From positions 1 through 9,162 of the forward strand of contig CAMCYV010000047.1 in assembly GCA_945885645.1 (NCBI GenBank): a stretch of 9,162 bases of DNA, given 5' to 3'. The translations under genes and the position numbers were made by a program. The notes below the pieces were generated by a model. The model saw only the letters and a list, made by a program, of their open reading frames with translations, was not told the origin of the DNA and searched no databases. Numbering within the stretch: the stretch's first letter is position 1; every line of letters starts with the position of its first letter. Positions 1 through 6,551 of the stretch are shown here, piece by piece. Source of the DNA: Bifidobacterium breve (lineage in GTDB: Bacteria > Actinomycetota > Actinomycetes > S36-B12).

Positions 1-345
1 CTCGCGGTTGTTTACTGGTACTTCAGTCGAGATGAAATCGGGACAACAGCCCTCGCGCTCACCGGTGGAATGGCATTTTTGATCTCGTTCTATGCGCTCT
101 ACACGTCGAAACGGGTTTATCCACGCCCCGAGGATCGACTCGACGCTGAAATGGATGAAGCAGACCCGGAATACGGTTTTTACAGCCCCCATTCTTGGTG
201 GCCCTTGGCTGTAGCCGTATCCGCCGTGATCGTGGTCCTTGGCTTGATTTTTGCTGTCTGGTTGATAGTGCTGGGTGTGGCCGCATTGATATTGGGCCTG
301 ATCGGTTTCCTCTTTGAGTACTACCGTGGAGAGTTTGCTCACTAG
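1..345 (+). CDS. ctaF: Cytochrome c oxidase subunit IV, actinobacterial type (5'-truncated by window edge)
   Basis: This is a small membrane subunit of the actinobacterial aa3-type cytochrome c oxidase, which reduces oxygen at the end of the bcc-aa3 supercomplex. The reading frame is open from base 1 and ends at TAG 343-345, giving 114 visible residues. The ATG at base 70 is internal, because family-typical sequence (GTTALALTGGMA) already begins upstream of it. Family hallmarks are GFYSPHSWWP at visible residues 59-68 and the C-terminal FEYYRGEFAH. Hydrophobic segments lie at about residues 14-33 and, as a nearly continuous stretch, 68-104. Mycobacterial CtaF is about 139 residues as I recall, so roughly 25 N-terminal residues are missing here. 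ctaC and ctaD would be expected further left, which the window cannot confirm. Confidence 0.93.
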   Translation, partial: LAVVYWYFSRDEIGTTALALTGGMAFLISFYALYTSKRVYPRPEDRLDAEMDEADPEYGFYSPHSWWPLAVAVSAVIVVLGLIFAVWLIVLGVAALILGLIGFLFEYYRGEFAH

Positions 346-415
346 ATCGATTGGCGTTTCGGAACCATAATTCTGTGAAAGCCGTCATACCCTCGATGTA
401 AACCATCACACAAGC

Positions 416-420
416 GGAGG
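416..420 (+). promoter_or_regulatory. Ribosome binding site deciding a TTG start
   Basis: GGAGG ends 4 nt before the TTG at 425. The frame is open back to a TAA at 368-370, and no ATG, GTG or TTG other than 425 lies between that stop and the signal peptide. This supports the unusual TTG start of the L,D-transpeptidase gene. Confidence 0.7.
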
Positions 421-424
421 GCCA

Positions 425-1672
425 TTGTTTTCTCGCGACAACGCTCGAGCGTGTGTAGTACTACCTGTTTGCCTGGGTGCGGGGGTGCTTCTCCTTACCG
501 GCTGCACGCCAACCCTTACCGTTTCTACGCAGACAATCGATCCAAAGCCTGCTGTGAGCATCACGGCAAATCCACAGAGCGGTACCGGGATTGACCCTGA
601 CACTCGAGTCGTGATTGAAGCAGATTTAGGCAGGCTCACCCAAGTCTCAGTTCTTGGTCCCGAAGGTGAGGTGCCTGGAATTCTTTCCGATGACGGATCA
701 CTTTGGACGGCGGTAGATACGGTACTTGATTACTCGGCGAATTACACGATCTCGGTGCAGGCTGCTGATGCGCGAGGTCGTGTTAACACGATGGACTCGA
801 GTTTTTCCACCTTGGAACCGGAAAAGTTTTTCACAGCAGCGATCTCGCCCAGCGCCGGAGAAACTGTCGGCGTCGGCGAGCCGATCGTGGTGAATTTCAA
901 TAAAGTGGTCGAGAACAAAGCCGAGGTGGAAGCGGCGCTTGTCGTTCGCACCAGTCAACCTGTTTTTGGCGCTTGGGCTTGGCGAGACAACCGCACCGTT
1001 GAATTCCGCCCGAAGGATCTGTGGCCCGGGGACATGAATGTTGAAGTTGATCTCAATCTCACAGGAGTTCAGGCAAAACCCGGAGTCTTTGGCGAAGCTA
1101 ATACAACTGACACATTTAGTTTTCGACCTTCGATGGTGAGTGTCGTAGATGCGAATACCCACACCATGAATGTGTACAGGGCCGGACAACTGTTGCGGTC
1201 TATTCCGGTAACAACCGGGAAACCTGGTTTTGAGACACGTTCGGGGACAAAAGTCTTGATCACCAAAGAACGTTCTCGAATCATGGATGCAGCAACGGGT
1301 GGAACTTCACTGGAGGACCCAGACTACTACCGGGTTAACGCCGAATACGCAATGAGACTGAGCTATTCCGGAGAATTCGTTCACGCAGCACCCTGGAGCA
1401 CGGGAGCTCAAGGCAGTGCCAACGTCTCCCACGGTTGTATTGGCATGAGTACGGCGAACGGGGAATGGTGGTGGAATCTAAACGAGATCGGCGACGTCGT
1501 GATCGTCAAAAACACCCCACTCATTCAAGGCGATGACGGTAATGGTTTAACAGTTTGGAACGCCAAATGGGATGAGTGGCTTGCCAAATCATTGACTGGA
1601 CCCCGGTTCACCCGACCCACTACAGGCCTTAACTCAAGTGAGCCCATGCCGGTTAATCTCGACAAGGCGTAA
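425..1672 (+). CDS. Lipoprotein L,D-transpeptidase (YkuD family, LdtMt2-like)
   Basis: This is a cell-wall enzyme that forms 3-3 peptidoglycan crosslinks between meso-diaminopimelate residues outside the membrane. The 415-residue product is close to mycobacterial LdtMt2 in length. An N-terminal hydrophobic stretch (about 11-25) ends in the lipobox LTGC, predicting lipidation at C27. Two Ig-like modules follow (about 44-130 and 138-236), then the YkuD catalytic domain (about 238-361). The active site reads HAAPWSTGAQG...SHGCIGMS, with H320, H336 and the nucleophile C338. G340 stands where many family members have Asn or Arg. The tail contains GLTVWNAKWDEW, resembling the LdtMt2 C-terminus. The TTG start is the only one preceding the lipobox and has a GGAGG site. 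The gene lies 79 bp downstream of ctaF and converges on qcrB. Which paralogue it is cannot be decided here. Confidence 0.93.
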   Translation: MFSRDNARACVVLPVCLGAGVLLLTGCTPTLTVSTQTIDPKPAVSITANPQSGTGIDPDTRVVIEADLGRLTQVSVLGPEGEVPGILSDDGSLWTAVDTVLDYSANYTISVQAADARGRVNTMDSSFSTLEPEKFFTAAISPSAGETVGVGEPIVVNFNKVVENKAEVEAALVVRTSQPVFGAWAWRDNRTVEFRPKDLWPGDMNVEVDLNLTGVQAKPGVFGEANTTDTFSFRPSMVSVVDANTHTMNVYRAGQLLRSIPVTTGKPGFETRSGTKVLITKERSRIMDAATGGTSLEDPDYYRVNAEYAMRLSYSGEFVHAAPWSTGAQGSANVSHGCIGMSTANGEWWWNLNEIGDVVIVKNTPLIQGDDGNGLTVWNAKWDEWLAKSLTGPRFTRPTTGLNSSEPMPVNLDKA

Positions 1673-1698
1673 TGGAATTAGATCATGACAATCGCAGA

Positions 1699-1742
1699 AA
1701 TAAGTTGAGCCCCATTGCTTGCGCAATGGGGCTCAACTTATT
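1699..1742. terminator. Perfect 20-bp hairpin, likely bidirectional terminator
   Basis: Arms 1699-1718 and 1723-1742 are exact reverse complements around a TTGC loop (1719-1722). The hairpin fills most of the 79-bp gap between the stop codons of two convergent genes, the L,D-transpeptidase (+) and qcrB (-). The - strand side continues as TTATTTCT, a modest U-rich tail favouring termination of the qcr operon. The + strand side has only a short TTATT run. Read-through would produce antisense RNA into either gene, so a two-way stop fits the position. Confidence 0.85.
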
Positions 1743-1751
1743 GAAGGCGAC

Positions 1752-3494
1752 TTACTGTCTTTGGTCAACCTGTTCTTGATTGGTCATTGGCATTCCTGGG
1801 TGGTGTAAGACTCCGCCGTGGCCAACAGGATCTTGATCGAGTTCCTCATATTCGTGCAGGGGTGCTTCAAGTCCGGCGCTATGTGCGGCGTGAGCCTGAC
1901 CCGCCTCAATCTCGGCATCTGTGGGGCGCTCAATGTTGTCCCGCAAGAAGAAACTTGACAGCTTGTGGCGAAGTTGATCAACCCGGTAATTTGGATTGCG
2001 AACTCCATCCGCGTCACTCTTGACCGGTGCGGGAAGAACCGGGAGGTCTTCCTTTGCGGAAATGATTGCCAGTTCCTTGTAGTTCAGTGGCTGGTGAACC
2101 TCGATGAACTCACCGTGGGGTAGACGCAGAACCCGACCGGATTCGTATCCGTGAACGAGCTTCTCGCGATCCTTGCGCTGCAGGCCTAGGCAAATTCTTT
2201 TTGTGACTAGGAAAGCAATCGGTGGGAGGACAATCAAACCGATTCGAAGGCTCCAAGCCAGAACATTGAATGAGAGGTCGAAGGCGGCTGCAATGACATC
2301 GTTGCCACCACCGATCCACAGAATTCCGTAGAAGACAATTGCCGCGACGCCGATGCCGGTGCGAACAGGTGCGTTACGGGGGCGCTCGAGCAGATTGTGC
2401 TCTCGCTTGTCACCTGTTGCCCATGCTTCAAGGAATGGATACAAAGCCAAACCGGTGAACAGGATTCCGGGAATGATGACCGATGGAATTAAAACATTCC
2501 ACGAGATAGTGAATCCGGCGATCACACTTTCCCAGTTGGGCATGAGTCGAAGGGCTCCATCAAGCCAGCCGATATACCAGTCAGGTTGGGTTCCCGCTGA
2601 GACTTGGTCGGGTGTGTACGGACCAAAGATCCAGATTGGGTTAACGGTGACCAGTCCACCGATTAAAGCGATGATGCCGAAGACGATGAAGAAGAAACCG
2701 CCTGCCTTAGCCATGTATACGGGCAGCAGGGGGTAACCCACAACATTGGTATTGGTGCGACCCGGTCCAGGGAACTGAGTGTGCTTCTGGGTCCAGACCA
2801 TCATGAGATGGACGGTGATCAGCGCAAGGATGATTCCCGGGATGAGCAGAATGTGTGCGGCATACAGTCGGGGAATAATTTCGGTGCCGGGAAACTCGCC
2901 ACCGAAGACTAGGAATGCGGCCCACGTGCCAATCAACGGGATGGACTGCAAGATTCCACGAATGATCTGAAGACCAGTCCCCGAGAGCAGGTCGTCGGGG
3001 AGCGAGTAGCCGGTGAAACCAGCACCCAGTGCCAGAGCGGTGAGCCCAACGCCAACGAGCCAGTTGAATTCACGAGGCTTGCGGAAAGCTCCCGTGAAAA
3101 AGACACGGAACATGTGAACAGCAATGGCTGCAACAAAGATGAGTGCACTCCAATGGTGCATTTGGCGAATCAAGAGTCCACCACGAACCTCAAATGAAAT
3201 GTCCAATGACGAGGCGTAGGCCTCCGACATTTGCACGCCCTTGAGCGGCACGTAAGACCCGTTGTAGACAACCTCGACCATGCTGGGGTTGTAGAACAAG
3301 GTCAAAAACGTACCGGTGAGAAGGACCACGATAAAGGAGTACAGGGCAATTTCACCAAGCATGAATGACCAGTGATCGGGGAACACTTTGCCGAGGTTGC
3401 GACCAAGGAATTTGTTGCTTCCTAGACGCTCGTCGACGTACTTAGCGGTAACCCCGCCAACTTGCTCAACCGGATGATCCATTGTTGTACTCAT
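1752..3494 (-). CDS. qcrB: Cytochrome bcc complex cytochrome b subunit
   Basis: QcrB is the membrane core of the menaquinol-cytochrome c reductase, carrying two b hemes and the quinol sites. The protein has 580 residues. Heme-ligand pairs are H113/H127 (14 apart, in RQMHHW...VHMFR) and H214/H229 (15 apart, a spacing shared with cytochrome b6 and actinobacterial QcrB). The Qo motif is P304-D-W-Y, the actinobacterial form of PEWY. KHTQFPGPGRTN at about 237-248 is another family signature. The usual transmembrane helices are present up to about residue 430. A long hydrophilic tail (about 431-580) follows, with a His- and acid-rich end. The ATG start overlaps the qcrA stop in ATGA, and GGGAG (3506-3510) lies 11 nt upstream. 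It is the last gene of the operon, ending just before the hairpin. Confidence 0.97.
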   Translation of the reverse strand: MSTTMDHPVEQVGGVTAKYVDERLGSNKFLGRNLGKVFPDHWSFMLGEIALYSFIVVLLTGTFLTLFYNPSMVEVVYNGSYVPLKGVQMSEAYASSLDISFEVRGGLLIRQMHHWSALIFVAAIAVHMFRVFFTGAFRKPREFNWLVGVGLTALALGAGFTGYSLPDDLLSGTGLQIIRGILQSIPLIGTWAAFLVFGGEFPGTEIIPRLYAAHILLIPGIILALITVHLMMVWTQKHTQFPGPGRTNTNVVGYPLLPVYMAKAGGFFFIVFGIIALIGGLVTVNPIWIFGPYTPDQVSAGTQPDWYIGWLDGALRLMPNWESVIAGFTISWNVLIPSVIIPGILFTGLALYPFLEAWATGDKREHNLLERPRNAPVRTGIGVAAIVFYGILWIGGGNDVIAAAFDLSFNVLAWSLRIGLIVLPPIAFLVTKRICLGLQRKDREKLVHGYESGRVLRLPHGEFIEVHQPLNYKELAIISAKEDLPVLPAPVKSDADGVRNPNYRVDQLRHKLSSFFLRDNIERPTDAEIEAGQAHAAHSAGLEAPLHEYEELDQDPVGHGGVLHHPGMPMTNQEQVDQRQ

Positions 3495-4567
3495 GCTTTA
3501 TCTCGCTCCCAGAAACTAGGTCCGACGGGTACGGCAAAATCTTGTGTTGCTATCAAATATCCTTCCTCATCTACCGAAATTGGCAACTGCGGCATATCTC
3601 GGGCTGCTGGGCCGTAAATAACCGTGCCAGAATCGGCGAGATCAAAGGTTGATTGGTGGCATGGGCACAAAAGATGATGTGTGCGCTGTTCGTAGAGAGC
3701 AATTGGGCAACCTACGTGGGTGCAAATTTTTGAGTAAGCCAAAATTCCGTTGTAATCCCAGCCTTCACCCTGTTGTGAGCGAATTTGCTCAGGGTCCATG
3801 CGCACCAGAATGATTGCGGCTTTACCCCGAGCATTGAGGTTGTGCTCTTCCTCTTGAACTTCAAGTATTCCCTCGGGTAGGGCTGAAACAAGACCACCGA
3901 TGGGAAGATCTTCGGGGCGAATCGGCATGTATGTTCCATCCGAGACAATCCGCTTGCCCTTTGTCCACATGGTTGTTGACAGTATTTCGGTTGGGTTCTC
4001 ACCCGGTGGGGTAATCCATAGATCTCGAAGTACCACGATGATAGGGATGGGGAGTAGCACCATCGCTCCAATAAGTGAGCGACGGATCATCTTGTATCGA
4101 GCGAAACCAGACTCTTCTTTGCCACGTTCGTAGTTGGCTGCAGCGAGGTTGTCGTCTTCTTTCTCTGAAACCATGTCGTGGCGTTCTTGAACAACTTCAA
4201 CGTCAGGCATGAGTTTTTTGGCCCATTGGATTGCGCCGGCACCAATAAGGAGCACCGCCATGCCAAAAGTGAATCCGAGGACAACGTTGCTGGCTCCCAC
4301 GTCCCCGAGCACTGGAATGTAAACCACGGTGTATTTGTCGATTAAGACATATGCGATGACCGAGAGAATCACAAACACCATGGACAGGGTGAACATCCCT
4401 GCGACTTGGCGTTCCGCTCGGCGGGCTGCCTTTGGGTCGGTATCTGTTACCCGTAAACGGTGTGGGATTTCAGCAACCGGTGAGTAACCCAGTTTTGCTG
4501 GTGCAGATGAATGCCCATCACGAGCGGCTTCGCCGTTTGCACCAGAGCCGGGAATGATTTCGTTCAT
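3491..4567 (-). CDS. qcrA: Cytochrome bcc complex Rieske iron-sulfur subunit
   Basis: QcrA carries the [2Fe-2S] cluster that takes the first electron from menaquinol at the Qo site and passes it to cytochrome cc. The protein has 358 residues. The N-terminal part is cytoplasmic and hydrophilic. Three membrane segments follow at about 57-77, 95-115 and 164-184, the actinobacterial arrangement rather than the single anchor of mitochondrial Rieske proteins. The cluster motifs are CTHVGC (C282, H284, C287) and CPCHQSTF (C301, C303, H304). C282, H284, C301 and H304 should bind the cluster, while C287 and C303 should form the stabilising disulfide. Start and stop codons overlap the neighbours by 4 nt (ATGA at both ends), indicating translational coupling between qcrC and qcrB. 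AAGG at 4572-4575 is a close-set ribosome site. Confidence 0.97.
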   Translation of the reverse strand: MNEIIPGSGANGEAARDGHSSAPAKLGYSPVAEIPHRLRVTDTDPKAARRAERQVAGMFTLSMVFVILSVIAYVLIDKYTVVYIPVLGDVGASNVVLGFTFGMAVLLIGAGAIQWAKKLMPDVEVVQERHDMVSEKEDDNLAAANYERGKEESGFARYKMIRRSLIGAMVLLPIPIIVVLRDLWITPPGENPTEILSTTMWTKGKRIVSDGTYMPIRPEDLPIGGLVSALPEGILEVQEEEHNLNARGKAAIILVRMDPEQIRSQQGEGWDYNGILAYSKICTHVGCPIALYEQRTHHLLCPCHQSTFDLADSGTVIYGPAARDMPQLPISVDEEGYLIATQDFAVPVGPSFWERDKA

Positions 4568-5349
4568 CGGGCCTTAATTCCAATCCAGACGGCCGCGCCA
4601 ATGAATGCGCCGAAAACGGCAACCCACATGAACAGACCTTCAGTGACGGGGCCAATTCGGCCCAGTGAGAGACCGCCGGGGTTGGGGGACTCTTGTAAAG
4701 CCATGATGTAGGCGGTCACGGCTTGCTTGTCTTTGATGGGCAACGTTTCGTTGGAGAACACGGGCATGCTTTGCGGCCCAGACACCATCGCTTCATAGAT
4801 TTCTTGGGGAGTGGCCTGCATCAGATTGGGTGCGTATTTGCCTTGAGTGAGTGCACCACCTTGGCCAGCGGCCTGATGGCACTGGGCGCAGTTGATACGG
4901 AATAAGACGCCTCCCTCGGCGATGTCCGCATCGGAGTAGTCCAGATCCTCAGCAGTTGGGATTGCGGGGCCGGGGGCCAGTGAGGCGATGTAGGCCGACA
5001 TCGCGGCAACTTCTTCAACGTCGTAGATGGGCTCTTTGGCGGTGGCTTGCGCGCCAGGGGCCGCAAGTGGCATCCTGCCGGTGGAAACCTGGAAATGGAC
5101 AGCGGCTGCGCCGACACCGATTAATGAAGGGCCGCTCATTGCTCCCTGGGCGTCAAGGCCATGGCAGGAACTGCAACCCTCGAGATACAGCTTCTTCCCA
5201 TCTTCGACTTGGGTTTGCGAACCCAGTGATGCTTGAGCAGGCTCAATATTGGACACAGCCGAAAAGGTGAATCCAACAGCCCCAAGGGCGGCAACGAGCA
5301 GTAGGACGGCGACGAAGGGGTTACGCCTTCGTGCGGTAAGGAACTTCAC
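4564..5349 (-). CDS. qcrC: Cytochrome bcc complex diheme cytochrome c subunit
   Basis: QcrC is a membrane-anchored diheme cytochrome that hands electrons directly to the aa3 oxidase, taking the place of a soluble cytochrome c. The protein has 261 residues. It has an N-terminal signal or anchor helix (about 11-31) and two heme c modules: CSSCH at 59-63 with probable axial Met M93 (GRMPL), and CAQCH at 154-158 with probable axial Met M195 (SMPVF). A C-terminal membrane helix lies at about 237-257. The start is GTG at 5349. No start codon exists in frame between it and the TAA of ctaE, which is in the same frame 45 nt upstream. A GAGAAAGG site (5360-5367) supports this choice. The C-terminus overlaps qcrA by 4 nt. 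Confidence 0.97.
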   Translation of the reverse strand: MKFLTARRRNPFVAVLLLVAALGAVGFTFSAVSNIEPAQASLGSQTQVEDGKKLYLEGCSSCHGLDAQGAMSGPSLIGVGAAAVHFQVSTGRMPLAAPGAQATAKEPIYDVEEVAAMSAYIASLAPGPAIPTAEDLDYSDADIAEGGVLFRINCAQCHQAAGQGGALTQGKYAPNLMQATPQEIYEAMVSGPQSMPVFSNETLPIKDKQAVTAYIMALQESPNPGGLSLGRIGPVTEGLFMWVAVFGAFIGAAVWIGIKAR

Positions 5350-5359
5350 AGCGGCAAAG

Positions 5360-5367
5360 CCTTTCTC
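5360..5367 (-). promoter_or_regulatory. Ribosome binding site for the GTG start of qcrC
   Basis: GAGAAAGG on the - strand ends 10 nt before the GTG start at 5349. It lies within the 45-nt ctaE-qcrC gap, in which I see no separate promoter or terminator. Confidence 0.5.
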
Positions 5368-5394
5368 GGTTGGTGAAAAGTGGGGTATCGAGAA

Positions 5395-6006
5395 TTACTT
5401 CAAGATGTAAATCATGAAAAAGAGTGCAATCCAGACAACGTCAACGAAATGCCAGTAGTAGGAAACAACGATTGCGCGGGTGGCCTGTTCGTGAGTGAAG
5501 CGTTTCGCTACGTAGGTGGTGGCCAAAACTAATAGGAACGCAATGAGGCCGCCGGTTACGTGCATTCCATGGAAACCGGTTGTGATGTAGAAAGCTGAAC
5601 CGTAGGCATTCGATGAAAGGGTGAGGCCTTCGTGAACCAATTCCGTGTATTCGGTGATCTGACCGCCGACGAAGAAAGCCCCCATCAGGAACGTGATGAT
5701 GAACCAGCGTCGCAGTTTTTTGACGTCTCCACGCTCAGCGGCGAATACACCCAGTTGACAGGTAACCGAACTCAACACCAGGACCGTGGTGTTGAGACTG
5801 GCGAAGGGGATGTTGAGAATTTGGGTTTCATTGGCCCACAGTTCCGGGTTTACCGCTCGCATAGTGAAATACATGGCAAAGAGCGCCGCAAAGAACATGA
5901 GTTCGCTGGCGAGCCAGACAATTGTTCCGATGGAGACCATGTTGGGGCGATTCGCCGGCGCATGGTCATATGCCTGGGGGATTACGGTTGCTTGGGCCAC
6001 GCCCAT
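5395..6006 (-). CDS. ctaE: Cytochrome c oxidase subunit III
   Basis: This is subunit III of the aa3-type cytochrome c oxidase, an integral membrane protein that stabilises the catalytic subunit and its proton uptake. The protein has 203 residues, about the length of mycobacterial CtaE, with five membrane segments at about 25-48, 69-89, 101-119, 138-164 and 181-201. Family signatures are NRPNMVS...GTIVWLASELMFF (19-39, with E35 in the membrane), CQLGVFAAERGD (83-94), GFHGMHVTGG (144-153) and YYWHFVDVVW (183-192). The ATG is fixed by an in-frame TAG at 6025-6027 with no other start between. GAGAG directly before the ATG is too close to be a normal ribosome site, so initiation signals look weak. 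It is the first gene of the ctaE-qcrCAB operon and is divergent from the receiver-trpD pair. Confidence 0.96.
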   Translation of the reverse strand: MGVAQATVIPQAYDHAPANRPNMVSIGTIVWLASELMFFAALFAMYFTMRAVNPELWANETQILNIPFASLNTTVLVLSSVTCQLGVFAAERGDVKKLRRWFIITFLMGAFFVGGQITEYTELVHEGLTLSSNAYGSAFYITTGFHGMHVTGGLIAFLLVLATTYVAKRFTHEQATRAIVVSYYWHFVDVVWIALFFMIYILK

Positions 6007-6046
6007 ACTCTCGCAGATCGGGAACTAAATTTCTCTCTGACCCCCT

Positions 6047-6058
6047 CTTATAAATAAG
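6047..6058. promoter_or_regulatory. AT-rich inverted repeat in the divergent promoter region; possible ctaE -10 or operator
   Basis: CTTAT-AA-ATAAG is an exact 5-bp inverted repeat with a 2-nt centre, located 41 bp before the ctaE start. The - strand of 6047-6052 reads TATAAG, a plausible -10 element for ctaE. No convincing -35 is visible 16-18 bp further upstream. Such a short AT-rich palindrome may also arise by chance, so binding-site status is only a guess. Confidence 0.3.
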
Positions 6059-6110
6059 TGATTTTCGCCTCGTTGGTGAGCCTGTTTTTCATTGGGCGTT
6101 TTCTGCTGGA

Positions 6111-6116
6111 TAGAGT
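6111..6116 (+). promoter_or_regulatory. Candidate -10 element for a near-leaderless receiver-trpD transcript
   Basis: TAGAGT lies 6 nt before the GTG start at 6123, the distance at which transcription would begin on or next to the start codon. Leaderless mRNAs are common in actinobacteria. Upstream, only a weak -35 match (TTCATT, 6088-6093, 17-nt spacer) is seen. The alternative is a conventional mRNA using AGAG (6112-6115) as a weak ribosome site. Confidence 0.3.
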
Positions 6117-6122
6117 ACGAAT

Positions 6123-6542
6123 GTGGTAACAGAACCCGGCGCCCGAGACCCCTTACGCGTACTCGTCTACAGCAGTAATCGCAATACCCGCGCTGACGTT
6201 ATTTCAGCCCTTGGGCCTAGACCTTCCATGGATCTCCCGACCGTTGAATACACCGAGGTGGCGACCGAGCCCGGATTCATATCAGCGGCCGACAAAGGAA
6301 AATTTGACCTATTTATTCTTGACGGTGAGGCAACACCCGCTGGAGGAATGGGGCTCGCCCGACAAATTAAAGACGAACTTTATCGATGCCCGCCCGTGCT
6401 TGTGTTGATTGCTCGCCCCCAAGATGCGTGGCTGGCAACCTGGTCTCGAGCCGATGCGGTAGTTGGTTTGCCCATCGAGCCGGTGTCCACCGCCCAAGCG
6501 GTGAGCCGGCTATTGGCAACCCGCCTGAGCTTGACTTCCTAG
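6123..6542 (+). CDS. Stand-alone receiver-like (CheY-fold) protein with degenerate active site
   Basis: This is a 139-residue single-domain protein with no DNA-binding or enzymatic output domain. The strand and helix order fits a response-regulator receiver: b1 LRVLVYS (11-17), b3 FDLFILD (61-67), b4 PVLVLIA (91-97), b5 AVVGL (112-116) followed by P117, and a last helix (about 122-134). D67 sits at the phosphoacceptor position. The other key positions are changed: the acidic pair after b1 is replaced by S17-S18-N19, the Ser/Thr after b4 is A97, and the conserved Lys before Pro is L116. Conventional phosphorylation therefore looks unlikely, and the role is unknown. The GTG start is forced by an in-frame TAG at 6111-6113. 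No histidine kinase is nearby. It lies 9 nt before trpD and is probably cotranscribed with it. Confidence 0.75.
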   Translation: MVTEPGARDPLRVLVYSSNRNTRADVISALGPRPSMDLPTVEYTEVATEPGFISAADKGKFDLFILDGEATPAGGMGLARQIKDELYRCPPVLVLIARPQDAWLATWSRADAVVGLPIEPVSTAQAVSRLLATRLSLTS

Positions 6543-6551
6543 GAATTACCC

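Noticed and set aside
70..345. A complete 91-residue gene starting at ATG 70
   Set aside because: Conserved CtaF sequence continues upstream in the same frame to the window edge, so the gene is truncated rather than short.
346..424. Possible promoter for the L,D-transpeptidase gene in the 79-bp gap after ctaF
   Set aside because: CATAAT (366-371) looks like a -10, but the nearest -35-like TTGGCG is only 9 bp away, and other pairings are weak. No terminator for ctaF is visible either, so read-through from ctaF remains possible.
698..1189. 163-residue open frame on the - strand inside the L,D-transpeptidase gene
   Set aside because: It is antisense to a well-supported gene with no ribosome site or motif, so it is taken as a shadow.
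2353..2736. 127-residue + strand frame inside qcrB
   Set aside because: It is the reverse complement of conserved membrane helices, with no family resemblance.
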